This document shows, piece after piece, positions 10,035 through 21,700 of a stretch of DNA of 64,000 nucleotides. The position numbers and the translations under genes were made by a program. The DNA lies in contig NC_061114.1 in assembly GCF_002878395.1 (NCBI RefSeq), positions 140,508,628 through 140,572,627 on the forward strand, written 5' to 3'. The DNA comes from Capsicum annuum. Lineage: Eukaryota > Streptophyta > Magnoliopsida > Solanales > Solanaceae. The notes beneath the pieces were generated by a model that worked only from the letters and a program-made list of their open reading frames with translations, was not told where the DNA came from and did no database searches. Each line of letters starts with the position of its first letter. Within the stretch, counting starts at the first letter, position 1.

Positions 10035-10450
10035 TGATGACCCACCACATCTATCATCATACAACTCAGGCGCCATGTGGCACAAAGTTGTCCATACGAA
10101 ATACATACATAAAAAAAGTGCTAGTACATGTGGAAGATTCTAGAGAAATGTGTGTGGGGGGGGGGGGGGGGTTTCTTGGAAGAACGTAAAATGTCATGTA
10201 TTTCCGTAGGTCCTTAGAATATTCTAGGTATGTAGAAAATTCTAGAGAAGGAACCTACTTGTAAATATGTAGAGACTTGTGTAACAATTATTTTTAAATA
10301 TTAGCCCCTGGGTAAGAAGTATAAATAGACGGGATGCGTCCATTTATAAAATCATCAAGCATATATTCTTCTCTCTAATACAAATTTTCCTAGCAATTCA
10401 CTTTTGTTCTTTCTACCATTTTCTTAATGATTCTTTGTGGATTAGGCCGA
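10035..10450 (+). mobile_element. Chromovirus A LTR, duplicated copy in unit 1
   Basis: It begins TGATGACCCACCACATC and includes GGCACAAAGTTGTCCATACG, a 16-G run, TATAAATAG at 10320 and ACTTGTGTAACAATTA. It ends just before a degenerate tRNA-Met-type primer site (TGGCATAGCAAG, 10453-10464). The same LTR starts at 13347, and part of the 3' copy starts at 22240. Confidence 0.8.
10320..10328 (+). promoter_or_regulatory. LTR TATA box (unit 1); second copy at 13628-13636
   Basis: TATAAATAG sits about 130 bases before the LTR end and is preserved in both duplicated LTRs, as expected for a U3 promoter. Confidence 0.6.
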
Positions 10451-10917
10451 CTTGGCATAGCAAGATTGTGTAGAAACGGTGCAAAAACGTGAGTGAGTTG
10501 TCGAGTGCACATGTGTGCTTAGTTGATGATTAAAAACGTGACAAAGTAGAATCTAAGCAAGGTTATAACTAAGGAAATAGCAAACGATGGAGAATTCAAT
10601 GTTGTTAACACCCCATCTAACCTCAACCATAATGTCGTTGGCAAGAAGTCCCATAAAAAATAAATATCACCAATAAGATCAATAAGGTGTTGCCTAAAGT
10701 TGCATCAAGCGAAGACGTACGTCCAGGAACCATCTACGACAAAAGGGAGCGAGGATGAATTGGAAGTCTAGCCCAAGGACATGTTGCTCGGTAAGGAGTA
10801 GGTTATGAATGTTAATGCTGGGATGGATGTTATCGATATCTATGCTGAGGCATCCTTAGCTTCTTGAGGGACATACTTTTGAAGAGATCGAGAGCATCCA
10901 AAATAACTTGGAAGGAC
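10451..10917 (+). pseudogene. Chromovirus A leader and gag start (unit 1 copy)
   Basis: The primer-site remnant is followed by leader sequence and a decayed frame. The stretch before 10917 (ATCCAAAATAACTTGGAAGGAC) corresponds to 14200-14226 in unit 2. In unit 2 the same frame resumes at 20464 on the far side of element B. The piece ends abruptly at a B LTR at 10918. Confidence 0.6.
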
Positions 10918-12216
10918 TGGTAATGCTCAACTTACATATTAATTTAAGTGTAAAGCGGTCATTATCAATATAATAACCTAACAAGAGTCGGGGTCAAATC
11001 CACGAGGAATAATATGACTGGCGAATGCGTAAGTCCAAAATGAAAGTAAATACTAAATTCAAACTTAAGATACAAAGATTTTAAAGGTTTTAAACATTTT
11101 CAAAGATAAGATAAATTTTGGGCTTCTAAGTGACTAATTCAAGACTAAGAATTAATTTCAGTATAACAATTAAAATGGTTCTTGGGACTATGCTTTTCGA
11201 GGGGCAAGTTATGCATGGAAACATGATAAGTCGGTGCAAATTCTAATTGTTGATGATGCGGTAGTCTAGGTTTAAAGTCCTTGATGTTAGTTCATCAACA
11301 AAACCTCAAAGATGTCACTCATTGACTCTTTTGAGTACCTAACGAGTGTGTCAATTAAAGCTACCCAATACCTCAATTAGGCACTCCTATTTCGAGGATG
11401 GTACCCCAAGGGATAGTCAGCCTCATATTTACCCTTATTTCTAAGATGGTGAAAATTAGCAAACTAAGCCCAATAATTGTCTACTATTGTCTTGGTTCCT
11501 ACATACCTCTTTCAATAATGATTAGAGTTCCTAAAGTTTACCCAAATCCCATTTTCATAAAGATAATAAACAAAAATATACCCAAATCTCTATCAATTTG
11601 ATTCATGAAACATATAGAGAATGCAAACCACACTTTAAATTCCAATGAATCCTCAATGGGATTGGCCAATCCTTCACTTTGGAATTTCTCTAATTAATTT
11701 TTCCTCATATTAGTATAAACTAAAGCTCCAAGCTCCAATTGATGAACCCTAAACTAAGGATGGGAGGTATGGTTATAGAATGATAGTTCTATAATGAGAA
11801 TTTTGAGCCCTTTATGTGAGAATTGGTATCGCCAGTGTGGAATGAAAATTTTGCCCCTGGCTGGAAATCCTGTTATACCGTGATCGCACTAGCTTAGCCG
11901 CAATCACAAATCTACTATCGCTGCATTCTTCATATGACCATGGCCTTCTGACTTTCTGGACTTATCGCGATTACGGTGTCCACCCTGCGATCGCGATACC
12001 TGAGGCCCAACATGTATGATTTTTCAGCTTTTGCACTTATCTTCCCTTTTCGCTCATTTTTTAGCTTGCTTTGCTTTTTTTAGTCTCAGCAATTTTGTAC
12101 CTGCAAAACATGGTAATTCACGTATTTAAATCACAAAATAGTCTCATTCATACCTTTAGAGTGTAGTAGTGTATGCTACTTTGGATATCGATGAGTGGCA
12201 AATTCACCACTCATCA
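10918..12216 (-). mobile_element. Element B LTR, copy L1 (in unit 1)
   Basis: On the + strand it starts TGGTAATGCTCAACTTAC and ends ATTCACCACTCATCA, so in the element's own direction it is TG...CA. Near that end GATGAGTGG and CCACTCATC form a hairpin. It is 1299 bases, shorter than L2 (1507) because of a deletion of about 200 bases. It came with the segmental duplication and is not an independent insertion: the preceding AGGAC corresponds to the GGGAC target at 14222. Confidence 0.8.
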
Positions 12217-12717
12217 ACACCCCCAACTTAAATCTTTTCTTGTCCTCAATCCACACCACTTCATTTCACACAAGACAATGCAATTATGTTTCCAAATTTT
12301 ATTGCTCAATGATCCCATTGACATCAACTTAATTGCTACCACACATAGCTCTTCACACATGGGCAAAGTCAATTTAAAGACAACCCTCAATAAGAAATGC
12401 AATTTTCAAAGATGCACAAGACTCTAAAGAACAATCATACAACAATCACTAAACTCTAGAAATGACTCACTTTTTGATCTTAACCACATTATACTCCTTT
12501 TTGCCTCATTTTTTGGGAGATGACAAATCATCCACCTCAATTTTTTCACATGTTCCTCACAAGAAAGAAAATTTCACACACCAAGTTATCAAGTATGCAA
12601 CAAAGAATTTAAATGCTAAACACTCCCACTCTAAAAAACTCTCGATGATAACAAGTACCATACCATAGGCTTGCCCTTATTTTCTATCACCATTATAATA
12701 AAAGTATTTGGTTTGTA
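12217..12717 (-). mobile_element. Truncated interior of element B in unit 1
   Basis: It opens with the polypurine tract (read on the minus strand: AAGTTGGGGGTGT next to the LTR) and matches 15734 to about 16228. It stops at the duplication junction. The + strand frames here are antisense artefacts. Confidence 0.7.
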
Positions 12718-12739
12718 AGTTAGCCAGAATGTAGCTCGG

Positions 12740-13012
12740 GTTTGGTCATAGATTCCTAAATATTTTTGTCAAGTCATTTTTAGGTAAGGATTTGGGTGAA
12801 GTTCAACCATATAGTTGACTATAGTATTTGAAAAACATATTTCACTTTTAAAAGTTTCCAAAAAATCAAACTAGACCAAATACTAGTGTTTTCTTCTATT
12901 TAGGATTTTTGATTATTTGCCAAAAATATTTTTCAAATAATGACAAATTATATGGCCAAACATTATATGTCATGGTTTTTCTCAAAACTACTTGGGAAAT
13001 ATATTGCCAAAT
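12740..13012. mobile_element. MITE with GTTTGGCCATAGAT-type ends (copy 2)
   Basis: This is the duplicate of the MITE at 9427, with decayed ends (GTTTGGTCATAGATTCC; ATATTGCCAAAT). Unit 1 therefore preserves the ends better than unit 2. Confidence 0.65.
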
Positions 13013-13346
13013 GGATCCGTTATGTTGATGCAACATCTGAAGCATCAGGAAAAGATAACTTCAATCTGCTGAAGTAATATTCAGAGCATTTTTGCAAAAT
13101 ATAGTGTATCATAACATTTGAAGAATGTTTTCTCAATGGTGAAATTTTACCTATTGTAGAAAGTTTCATATCTTATTTTTTAGGCAATGACTTTCACTTT
13201 TACGGCTGGTTTCTTGTATTATCTTTTAGATGAACTGATAGCGTAAAAATTCTTTTTACATTGACAATACATTGACATTAAAATCAATGAAAAGTTGGAC
13301 TACAGATTTTCCCATTGAATCCTTGCCCCTTTTTATGTGCTACGTA

Positions 13347-13758
13347 TGATGACCTGCCACATCGATCATCATACCACTTAGGTGCCACATGGCACAAAGT
13401 TGTCCATACGAAATACTTACATAAAAAAATACAAGTACATGGGGAAGATTCTAGAGAAATTTGGGGGGGGGGGGGGGTTCCCTTGGAAGAACGTAGAATG
13501 TCATTGATTTGCATAGGTACTTAGAATATTCTAGGTATGTAGAAAATTCTAGAGAAGGAACCTACTTGTTAATATGTAGAGACTTGTGTAACAATTATTA
13601 TTTAAACATTAGCCCCTAGGTAAGAAGTATAAATAGAGGGGATGCGTCCATTTATAAAATAGTCAAGCAAATATTCTTCTCTCAAATAAAAATCTTTCTA
13701 GCAATTTGCTTGTGTTCTTTCTAACATTTTCTTAATTATTCCTTGTGTCTTAAGCTGA
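13347..13758 (+). mobile_element. 5' LTR of chromovirus A
   Basis: It begins TGATGACCTGCCACATCG, carries a 15-G run (13463-13477) and the TATA box at 13628, and ends before a primer site remnant TGTCATAGCAAG at 13761. It is about 412 bases. The exact 3' end is uncertain because no clean CA is present. Confidence 0.75.
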
Positions 13759-14226
13759 CTTGTCATAGCAAGAATGTGTGTAAATGGTGCAAGAACATGA
13801 GTGAGTTGTCGAGTGCCATATGTGTGCTTAGTTGATGATTAAAGACGTGACAAAGTAGAATCTAAGCAAGGTTATAACTAAGGAAATTGCAAACGATGGA
13901 GAATTAAATGTTGTTAACACCCCGTCCAACCTCACCTAGAATGTCGTTGGCAAGAAGTCCCATAAAAAAGAAATATCACCAATAAGATCAATAAGGTGTT
14001 TCACGAAGTTGCATCAAGCGAAGACGCACGTCCTAGAACCATCTACGACAAAGGGGAGCAAGAATGAATTGGAGGTCTTACCCAGGGACATCTTTCTAGG
14101 TAAGGAGTAGGATACGAATGTTAATGTTGGGATGGACATTATCGATATTTTTGTTGAGGCATCCTTAGCTTATTGAGGGACATACTTTTGAAGACATCGA
14201 AGGCATCTAAAATAATTTGGAGGGAC
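13759..14226 (+). pseudogene. Leader and gag start of chromovirus A
   Basis: A primer-site remnant is followed by the leader and a broken gag frame that runs to the target site of element B (TTGGAGGGAC, 14217-14226). Confidence 0.55.
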
Positions 14227-15733
14227 AGATAATGCTCAACTTACACGTTAATTTAAGTGCAAGGTGGTCATTGTAAATGTAATAACCAAACAAGAGTCAG
14301 GTTCGAATCCATGAGGAACAATGTGAATGGCAAATGGGTAAGTTCGAAATAAAAGTACATAATAAATTCAAACATAAGATACAAAGATTTTTGGGGTTTT
14401 AAACGTTTTCAAAGATATGATTAATTTTGGGACTCTAAGCGACTAATTCAAGACTAAGAATAATTTGAGTATAATCAATTAAAATGAATCTTGAGACTAT
14501 GCTTTCCTAGGGGCAAGTTATTCATGGGAACATGTTAATTCAGTGAAAATTCTAATCGATGATGATGTGGTAGGCTAGATTTAAAGTCCTTGATGCTAGT
14601 TCATCAACAAAACCTCAAAGATGTCACTTATTGACTCTTTTGCGTACCTAAAGAGTGTGTCAATTAAAGCTACCCAATTCCTCAATTAGGCACTCTTATT
14701 TCGAGGATGGTACCCCAAGGATAGTCAACCTTATATTTACCCTTATGTCTAAGATGGTGAAAATTAGCAAACTAAGCCTAATAATTGTTTACTATTGTCT
14801 TGGTTCCCTCATCCCTCTTTCAAGGATGATGAGAGTTCCTAAAGTTCACCCAAATTCCTCTTTCAAGGATGGTTTAGGCTTGCAAGAGCTTGGGGTTTTC
14901 AGCCACAAACTAATTTTGGGTATTTAGGGATTTCATCTATAAATTCCAATCAATTTACTTAAGAAATAGTAGAATCCAACACCAACACATTAGCTTATAC
15001 ATAAATGAATCACATCCCACACATAAATGCACCCTATTATAACATAATCCCCAGAGGAAGTGTTAGCAACTCATAAAGATAATAAACAAAAATATACCCA
15101 AATCTCTATCATTTTGATTCATGAAACATATAGAGAATGCAAAGCACACTTTAAATTCTAATAAATCCCCAGTGAGGTTTGCCAATCCTTCACTTTGGAA
15201 TTTCTCTAATTAATTCATCCATCAAATTAGTATAAATTCAAGCTCAAAGCTCCAAGTGATGAACCCTAAGCTTAAGATGGGAGGTAGGGTTATAGAATGA
15301 TCATTCTATAATAAGGTTTTTGGTCCCTTTCTATGAGAATTGGGATCGGCAGTGTGGTATGACAATTTTTCCCCTGGATGAAAATCCTATTATACCGCGA
15401 TCGCACTGGCCAAGCCGCAATCGCGAATGTGCTATCGCTGCATTCTTCATGCGACCGTGGCCTTCTAACTTTCTAAACTTATTACAATTATGGTGTCTAC
15501 CATGCTATCATGATACCTGAGGCCCAGCCTGTACGCTTTTCCAACTTTTGCACTTATCTTCCCTTTTCGCTCCTTTTTAGCTTGTTTTGCTTCTTTTCGT
15601 CTCTGCCATTTTTGTACGTACAAAACAAGGTAATTAGTGCATTTAAATCACAAAATAGTCTCATTAAAACCTTTAGAACATAGTAGTGTTTGCTACTTCG
15701 GATATCGATGAGTGGCAAAGTCACCACTCATCA
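14227..15733 (-). mobile_element. Element B 3' LTR (L2)
   Basis: It starts AGATAATGCTCAAC on the + strand (L1 has TGGTAATGC, so the TG has mutated) and ends CACCACTCATCA. It is 1507 bases. It contains CGCGATCGCACTGGCC and related GCGATCGC words near 15400. Confidence 0.8.
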
Positions 15734-18700
15734 ATACCCCCATTTTAAATCTTTGCTTGTCCTCAATCAACACCACTTCATTTTACATGAGACAATGCCA
15801 TTATGTGTCCAAATTTTGTTGCTCAATGATCCCAATGACATCAACTTAATAGCTACCACACATAGGGAAAGTCATTTTAAAGGCACCCCTCAACGAGAAA
15901 TGCAATTTTCAAAGATGCACAAGACTTTAAGGAACAACCATGCAACAATCACTAATACTCTAGAATTTACTGACCTTTTAACCTTAACCACGTTATACTC
16001 CTTTTTGCCTCATTTTTTGGGAGGTGACAAAATCACCCACCTCAACTTTTTCACATATTCCTCACAAAAAAGAAAATTTCACACACCAAGTTATCAAGAA
16101 TGCAACCAGAAATTTAAGTTCTAAACACTCCCTCTCTCAAGAACTCTCAATGCTAAGAAGTACGATACCATAGGCTTGCCCTTATTTTGTATCACCACTA
16201 TGATAAAAGTATTTGGTTTGAGATCTCAAAGTACCTTTTAAGCTTGTAATGTAGGTTCAGGGTGAATGGGTAGGATATCATTTTGTATGATGTGACTACA
16301 CCCTCTTTGAAAATCTACATCACTTTCACACTATTCAATCCAACTTTTGACTATGGGCTATTTCTCTTTGTTTTCTCTCTTTACACATGTGCCTATTTTT
16401 GGCTTCCTTTGTTCGCCCACTTTCTTTTCATTTCTCTTTCTTTCTTAATTCATTTTTTTCTATACTTTGTTGGCTTATTTCTTTTTATTTTCCATTTTTT
16501 CTCAATGCTTAAGACCATAGGAACTTACATACAATTTTTTGGCCCAACCTTACCTCTTCCAATCTGCACCACCCCTAACTTAGGCTTTTAGCCTCAAGTT
16601 CCAATTGTATGTTCAAGGAGGGTAGGGTTTTAAAAAGGGATAAAATTTGAAAGTCTTACGACTTGCAATGTGTTTGTCAAACAATGTTTCAAAGGCTCAA
16701 AATGGGTGACTAAGGATAACATCTATACACGGGTAGGCCTTTTAGGCTAATGCAGACTTCTATTGTACAAACACAATTAGCCTTGAGATACTAATGCTGC
16801 AAGTTCAAGATGGTACAAGTAAACATAAGTTTTAAATAAATGAACTCACCACACATAGCATCTAAATTCTCCAACGAGGCTCAACTGCCCCTCCTTCTAG
16901 AGACAAAACAAAGGAGTATGTATCAATTTCCACAGGTAAAAAATTTGGAGTCATAAAAAGAGAAAGAGCATTGTCACAAGGCTGCTCACGTCCATGCCCT
17001 TTGATTTTTTGAAAATTTTTTGGATAGAGGGGGGTGTTTTCTTTTTATTTTCACCATGCACAGTTTGCAAAATATGGAATCAACCCAAGCCTTTGTCTCA
17101 CATTTTGGCTTTCAAATGGGAAAACTATATGGCTACTTAGACTTCATCATAGGTATGAGGATGATCCCAAATTCTCAAATGCTATAAGAACACATAATTT
17201 TCCTTGTATTTGTAGTTCCAATTCTACGGGTACTCATACTTCCCCTGCACCCATGGCTCAAGACCCAATCATAATGAGTTTTCCTTAAGAATATCGTCAC
17301 TCAATCTATCCTAGAGAAAGTCTCACCCAATATCATTATTAGAAGAAATGGACAACTAAAAATGAAAACAATCAATTCACAAAATTTCCATATTTCATGT
17401 GTACTAAATTCAGGTGTTGCAAGACAACGTGTATTCACACAAGGAAAAGGCCACACATCCCAATAAAAAGAATTATAGTGACCTCACTACACAACACAAA
17501 AACATAAGAAGGGTAAACGGGCTCCCTGAAACCGAATTTATCATCACTTTGAAGGTTGGAGAAGCTGTTGCAATCATGGCATAGTAGACACGATTGAGGT
17601 ATCGGAATCGCAATCCTCAAGCCGCGATCGTGGTACCTAAGGCATTTTTCTCCCCTGGTTTTCCTTATATTTTGCAAGGCTACCACGTTTTTCAAACTTG
17701 GTTTTCCCTATTTTTGGCTTCCAATCTGTCCAAAGAACCTACAAAACATCAAAACTACATGATATTCCAAAAACATAAAGATGCAAATATGAAAATGATG
17801 GGTTGCCTCCCATCATACGCTTGATATAACGTCATGTCATGATGCCTCTTTAACCATCATTTATGCCTCCACTAAGAGGATTCAAATTTCCTGCCTAATC
17901 TTTGAGGTACATTGGGCAAATGTAACAGCATGATGACATATGTTCTATCACACCACTTCGAGGACTTAAATCTTTTACCCAATTTTACATTAAATTTTTG
18001 AGTTGGTCCATTGGTTTTTGATGAGAACTTCAAGGATCCAGTTGCTACACCTTGTGTCATGCATTTTTTGACCTTCAAGTGGTGGGATTCCTCTTGCCCG
18101 TTAGGAGTGAAAAACTCCAAAATATAAGGATTTTGTTCCTCATCTCCAAAATTCATCATTTGCTTAGGTTATTTGACTTTCATCATATCCACCATGCATA
18201 ATGTTAAAAGTTGTTCGAGTGAGGTCTTCTCCCTAATTTTGGATTCACATTCCTCTTGATATTCTCATCCCGATATGAACTAAAGCCTTCACAAAGAATG
18301 TGGTTGGTTTCATCTTTCGACTCTAGTACTATTTCCTCAAATTTAGTATCATCTCTCATGTTTGTATTGGTTGGTTAGGAAATCACTGAGGATTCATCAA
18401 TGTCAAGCTCATTTAGAAGCGTGGGCATGGTCGTAATATTTGCATGATTGACCGCCATGCTCATGTCTTCTATATTTTTGATTTCCACGTTAAATTCCCC
18501 CATGGATTGATGTATGATATGTATATTACCCCCATTGATTCCACCTGATCCAAGATAAGTTGAATCATCCCTTCAATACCATTATTTTCGGTGCTTCATT
18601 CATTATTTTCTCCATTATAAGACCTATTAAAATCATAAGACGAACTAGCAATTGGTTTAACATAATGGGGGAGGGGCATTTCTAAAATCACTCTAATGTC

Positions 18701-19002
18701 CATCTCGACCGCCACAAAGAGAACAACCATACCTATATAAGATCGAGATGGTTCACATATCTCTCTCCGTGGAGAATATCTACAATATTTCCAAAAGTCG
18801 GGTATGGACATGGATTTTCACGATAGGATCTCCAACTACCAAATTCACTTTCATTCCAAGATGCCATATTAACAATTAAATAAAATAAATAAGAAACTAA
18901 CTAACAAAAGAAACAAAACAAAATCACAAACAATTATTTACAAGTTTGAATCAGAGCAAGTAAACTAAAATTCCAAACTAACTCAATATGCCAAATTATT
19001 AT
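15734..19002 (-). mobile_element. Non-coding interior of element B
   Basis: No gag, protease, RT, RNase H or integrase motif is seen in any frame. The + strand frames of 144 and 102 residues are antisense, T-rich or cross the LTR boundary. On the minus strand, after the primer site, a start codon at 18867 opens a short frame (M-A-S-W-N-E-S) that shifts frame near 18811 and continues as a 71-residue frame rich in Tyr/Arg/Ser. A second minus frame lies at 18159-17872. Neither has a recognised domain. Around 17590-17640 the words CCGCGATCGTGGTACCTAAGGC echo the LTR segment near 20230. Confidence 0.65.
18596..18867 (-). pseudogene. Frame-shifted small ORF at the start of B's interior
   Basis: Reading from ATG at 18867 gives MASWNESEFGSW and then RENPCPYPTFGN. 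The neighbouring frame from 18811 gives MSIPDFWKYC and RYSPRREICE. The two overlap as if one frame had gained or lost a base. There is no recognised family. The position just after the primer site is where a gag start would lie, but the sequence does not look like gag. Confidence 0.4.
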
Positions 19003-19017
19003 CCAGCAACAATGCCA
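19003..19017 (-). promoter_or_regulatory. Primer-binding site of element B (tRNA-Asp-like)
   Basis: Read on the minus strand it is TGGCATTGTTGCTGG, directly after the 5' LTR. It matches the tRNA-Asp-type primer site TGGCGCCGTTGCCGG at 11 of 15 positions. All four differences are transitions of the C-to-T or G-to-A kind. Confidence 0.6.
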
Positions 19018-19019
19018 TT

Positions 19020-20463
19020 TTTAATAACGGTTAACTTACACGTCAATTAAAGTTTAAGGGGGTCATTGTTAATATAGTAAACCAACAAGAGTCGGGTCGA
19101 ATGTGGCTATGTTTGAAATGAAAGTACATACCAAATTAAAACTTAAGATACAAAGATTTTAGAGGTTTTAAACAGTTTCAAAGATATGATTAATTTTGGG
19201 ATTCGAAGCGACTAATTCAAGACTAAGAATAATTTGAGTATAATCAATTAAAATGGATCTTGGGACTATTCTGTCCTAGGGGCAAGTTGCGCATGGGAAC
19301 ATGATAATTTAGTGAAAATTCTAATCGTTGATGATGTGGTAGGCTAGGTTTCAAGTCCTTGAGGCTACTTCTTCAACAAAACCTCAAAGATGTCACACAT
19401 TGACTCTTTCAAGTACCTCACGAGTGTGTCAATTAGAGCCACCCAATACCTAAATTAGGCACCTGTATTTCTAGGATGGTACCCCAAGTGATAGTCAATC
19501 TCATATTCACCCTTATGTCTAAGTTGGTGAAAATTAGCAAACTAAGACCAATAATTGTCTACATCTTGGTTCCCATATCCCTTTTCAAGGATGATGAGGG
19601 TTCCCAAAGTTCACCAAAACCTCTCTTTCAAGGATGGTTTAGGCTTTCAAGAGCTTGGGGTTTTCACCCATAAATTCATTTTGGATATTTTGGGCTTCCA
19701 ATAATAAATGAAAACCAATTTAGTCACGTAATAGTAGAACCCAACACAAACAAATTAGCATATACAGAAATGAATCCCATCCCCTACATAAATGCACCAT
19801 ATTCTAACATAATCCTAGGAGGAAGAACTAGCAACTCATAAGGATAATAATTAAAAATATACAAAAATCTCCATCTATTTGATTCATGAAAAATAAAGAG
19901 AATGCAAACCATACTTTAAATTCCAATAAATCCTCAATGGGTTTGCCAATCCTCCACTTTGGAGTTTCTCTAATTAATTTTTTCCTCAAATTAGTATAAA
20001 TTCCAGCTCCAAGCTCTAAGTGATAAACCCTAATCTAAGAATGGGAGGTAGGGTTAAAAATGATGATTCTATAATGAGGGTTTTGAACCTTTTTTGTAAG
20101 AATTGGAATCGACAGGTGTGGAATGGCAATTTTGCCCCTTGCTGGAAATACCACTATACTGCGATCGCACTGGCTTAGCCGCGATCGCTACATTCTTTGT
20201 ATGATTGCGGTCTTCTGAGTTTCTTGAATTACTGCGATCGCGATACCTGAGGCCCAGTCTGCACCATTTTCTAGGTTTTGCACTTACCTTCCCTTATCGC
20301 TTCCTTTTCAACTCGTTTTTCTTTTTTCGTCTCAGTAATTTTTGTACCTGCAAAACATGGGAATTATTGTATTTAAATCACAAAATAGTCTCATTCATAC
20401 ATTTAGAGTGTAGTAGTTTATGCTAATTTGGATGTTGATGAGTGGAAAATTCACCACTCATCA
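19020..20463 (-). mobile_element. Element B 5' LTR (L3)
   Basis: It is homologous to L1 and L2 along its length, about 1444 bases, ending ATTCACCACTCATCA at 20463 and followed by the target duplication GGGAC. It holds CTGCGATCGCACTGGC and GCGATCGCGATACC near 20160-20250. Confidence 0.8.
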
Positions 20464-20880
20464 GGGACATACACAATTTGAGGACGAACTAAGGCAAACA
20501 ATCACTATCTTAGAGTGTACACTTATTAATGCATTTAGAACTATCAATTTATTAAAGGCAAAAATAGAGGCACTTGAGGATTGGTCAATGATGGTGTGCC
20601 TGAAGCAGCTGGGAATGTCGTTAGATTGAGGCTCCTCAGACATGTTCAAAGGGGTTCGTCTTGCACATGAGGTAGAGAATTTTCTTTGGAGCTTGGAGAA
20701 CTATTTCAATCAAGGAAAAGTGATGGATGATAAATTAAAGATCAATACAGTTGTGTTGTATCTATCCGAGATCACTATGATGTGATGGAGTAGAAAGGTT
20801 GTTGATATTGAAAAAGATCTGTGCATAATTAACACATGGGACCATTTTAAGACCAAGTTCTAATGATAGTTCTTTATAGA
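20464..20880 (+). pseudogene. Chromovirus A gag fragment
   Basis: After the target duplication the gag frame resumes with a coiled-coil-like stretch (FEDELRQTITILEC, 20475 on). It then gives VRLAHEVENFLWSLENYF and INTWDHFKTKF, which match the capsid-type gag core of Ty3/gypsy elements. A TGA falls after ITMM and there are further stops and frameshifts. It is non-functional. Confidence 0.7.
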
Positions 20881-21261
20881 TAATATCTTATACGAGGTGA
20901 GATAAAAACATAGGGAGTTGAAATAGACAGGGTGCATATGCTACTATGCAAGGGGTTCATCATCCTTATGCTCAAATTACCAAACCTCACTAGTTTTGAC
21001 TTGTTATTTCACTACAAGGATAGGTTGTAGAATTCGAATAAGCAGGAGTTTCAACTCTAACAAGTAACAGATGTAGCCCAAACCATAGTGGAGGAAAAAA
21101 TGACTCAAAGAATAACATTGCCAAAAGTGGGGAAGAAACAGTAAAAACAAGAAAGTACATTAACAATACCATAAGACTCAAGATACTCATAATTTTGGTA
21201 GAAACAAGACATTAGATTGTCAAATCTACGCCTAATCAAATGCACAAGCTAAGAAGAAGGA

Positions 21262-21700
21262 ACATAACATATGTAGAGGGCCACATAGATTAAAAAATTA
21301 TCTTACTTAAAGAGCCTTAGAGCTATGGTGCATGAACAAAAGGAGCAAATGCAAGGAGAAAATTTGGTCACAGTTCAATCGGGTGTGATTTGACTATGTG
21401 GAGCCATCATAAAGTGAGGTAATCTAATGAGAATAGAAATGAGTACATAGACATTACCATTAATAATGAGCGAAATGAGTACATAGACATTACCACTAAT
21501 AATAAGCCTGCTCACATACTAGCGGAATTTGGACCAACTCATAATTTTGTGATCGAGGCCACAATAATGAGACTGGAGTTGAAGCTCGCTGCAACTAACT
21601 CCTTCTTCAAGACAGTGAATGTCGAGCCTCAAAATGCTCATGGTGTTACTAATGGCGTTGGTGTGAAATTTGGAAACTAGGAAGGCCTACAAACTTTACC
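21262..21700 (+). pseudogene. Chromovirus A zinc knuckle and protease remnant
   Basis: The frame at 21266 reads NICRGPHRLKNYLT, a worn CxxC-G-P-H-R knuckle. Downstream, 21505-21690 gives LAEFGPTHNFVIEA and NVEPQNAHGVTNGVGVKFGN. This corresponds to the aspartic protease region around the D-(S/T)-G active site, which here reads E-F-G, so the catalytic Asp is gone. Stops separate the two. Confidence 0.65.

Larger units (their letters stand above)
9406..12717. repeat. Tandem segmental duplication, unit 1 (about 3.3 kb)
   Basis: From AGCCAAAATGTAGCTCG at about 9410 to AAGTATTTGGTTTG at 12717, this unit repeats the block 12718-16228 in the same order: MITE, chromovirus A 5' LTR, leader and gag start, element B LTR, then about 500 bases of B interior. 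The junction is abrupt. At 12717 the B interior stops at GGTTTG and the next bases (TAAGTTAGCCAGAATG) are the start of unit 2. Unit 1 lacks about 200 bases of the B LTR that units 2 and 3 have (the 14850-15060 equivalent). Confidence 0.9.
12718..16228. repeat. Tandem segmental duplication, unit 2
   Basis: This is the homologue of 9406-12717. After 16228 (GGTTTGAGATCTC) unit 2 continues into the rest of element B, which unit 1 lacks, so unit 2 is the parental arrangement. Confidence 0.85.
14227..20463 (-). mobile_element. Element B: non-autonomous LTR retrotransposon, 6.2 kb
   Basis: It is bounded by GGGAC on both sides (14222-14226 and 20464-20468), a perfect 5-bp target duplication in chromovirus A gag. 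In element order it has a 5' LTR (20463-19020), a primer-binding site (19017-19003), an interior of about 3.3 kb with no gag-pol domains, a polypurine tract (AAAATGGGGGTAT next to 15733) and a 3' LTR (15733-14227). The primer site is tRNA-Asp-like, as in Athila/Tat-type gypsy elements. That lineage is an inference from the primer site alone. Confidence 0.8.

Noticed and set aside
10918..12216. Independent solo LTR of element B
   Set aside because: It is followed by B's polypurine tract and 500 bases of B interior and lies at the same target as L2, so it came with the segmental duplication.
15690..16124. 144-residue + strand open frame
   Set aside because: It is antisense to element B, crosses the LTR-interior boundary, and its counterpart in the duplicated unit 1 (12173-12668) is broken.
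16283..16591. 102-residue hydrophobic + strand frame resembling a membrane protein
   Set aside because: It is T-rich low-complexity sequence antisense to the interior of element B; hydrophobicity follows from the T content.
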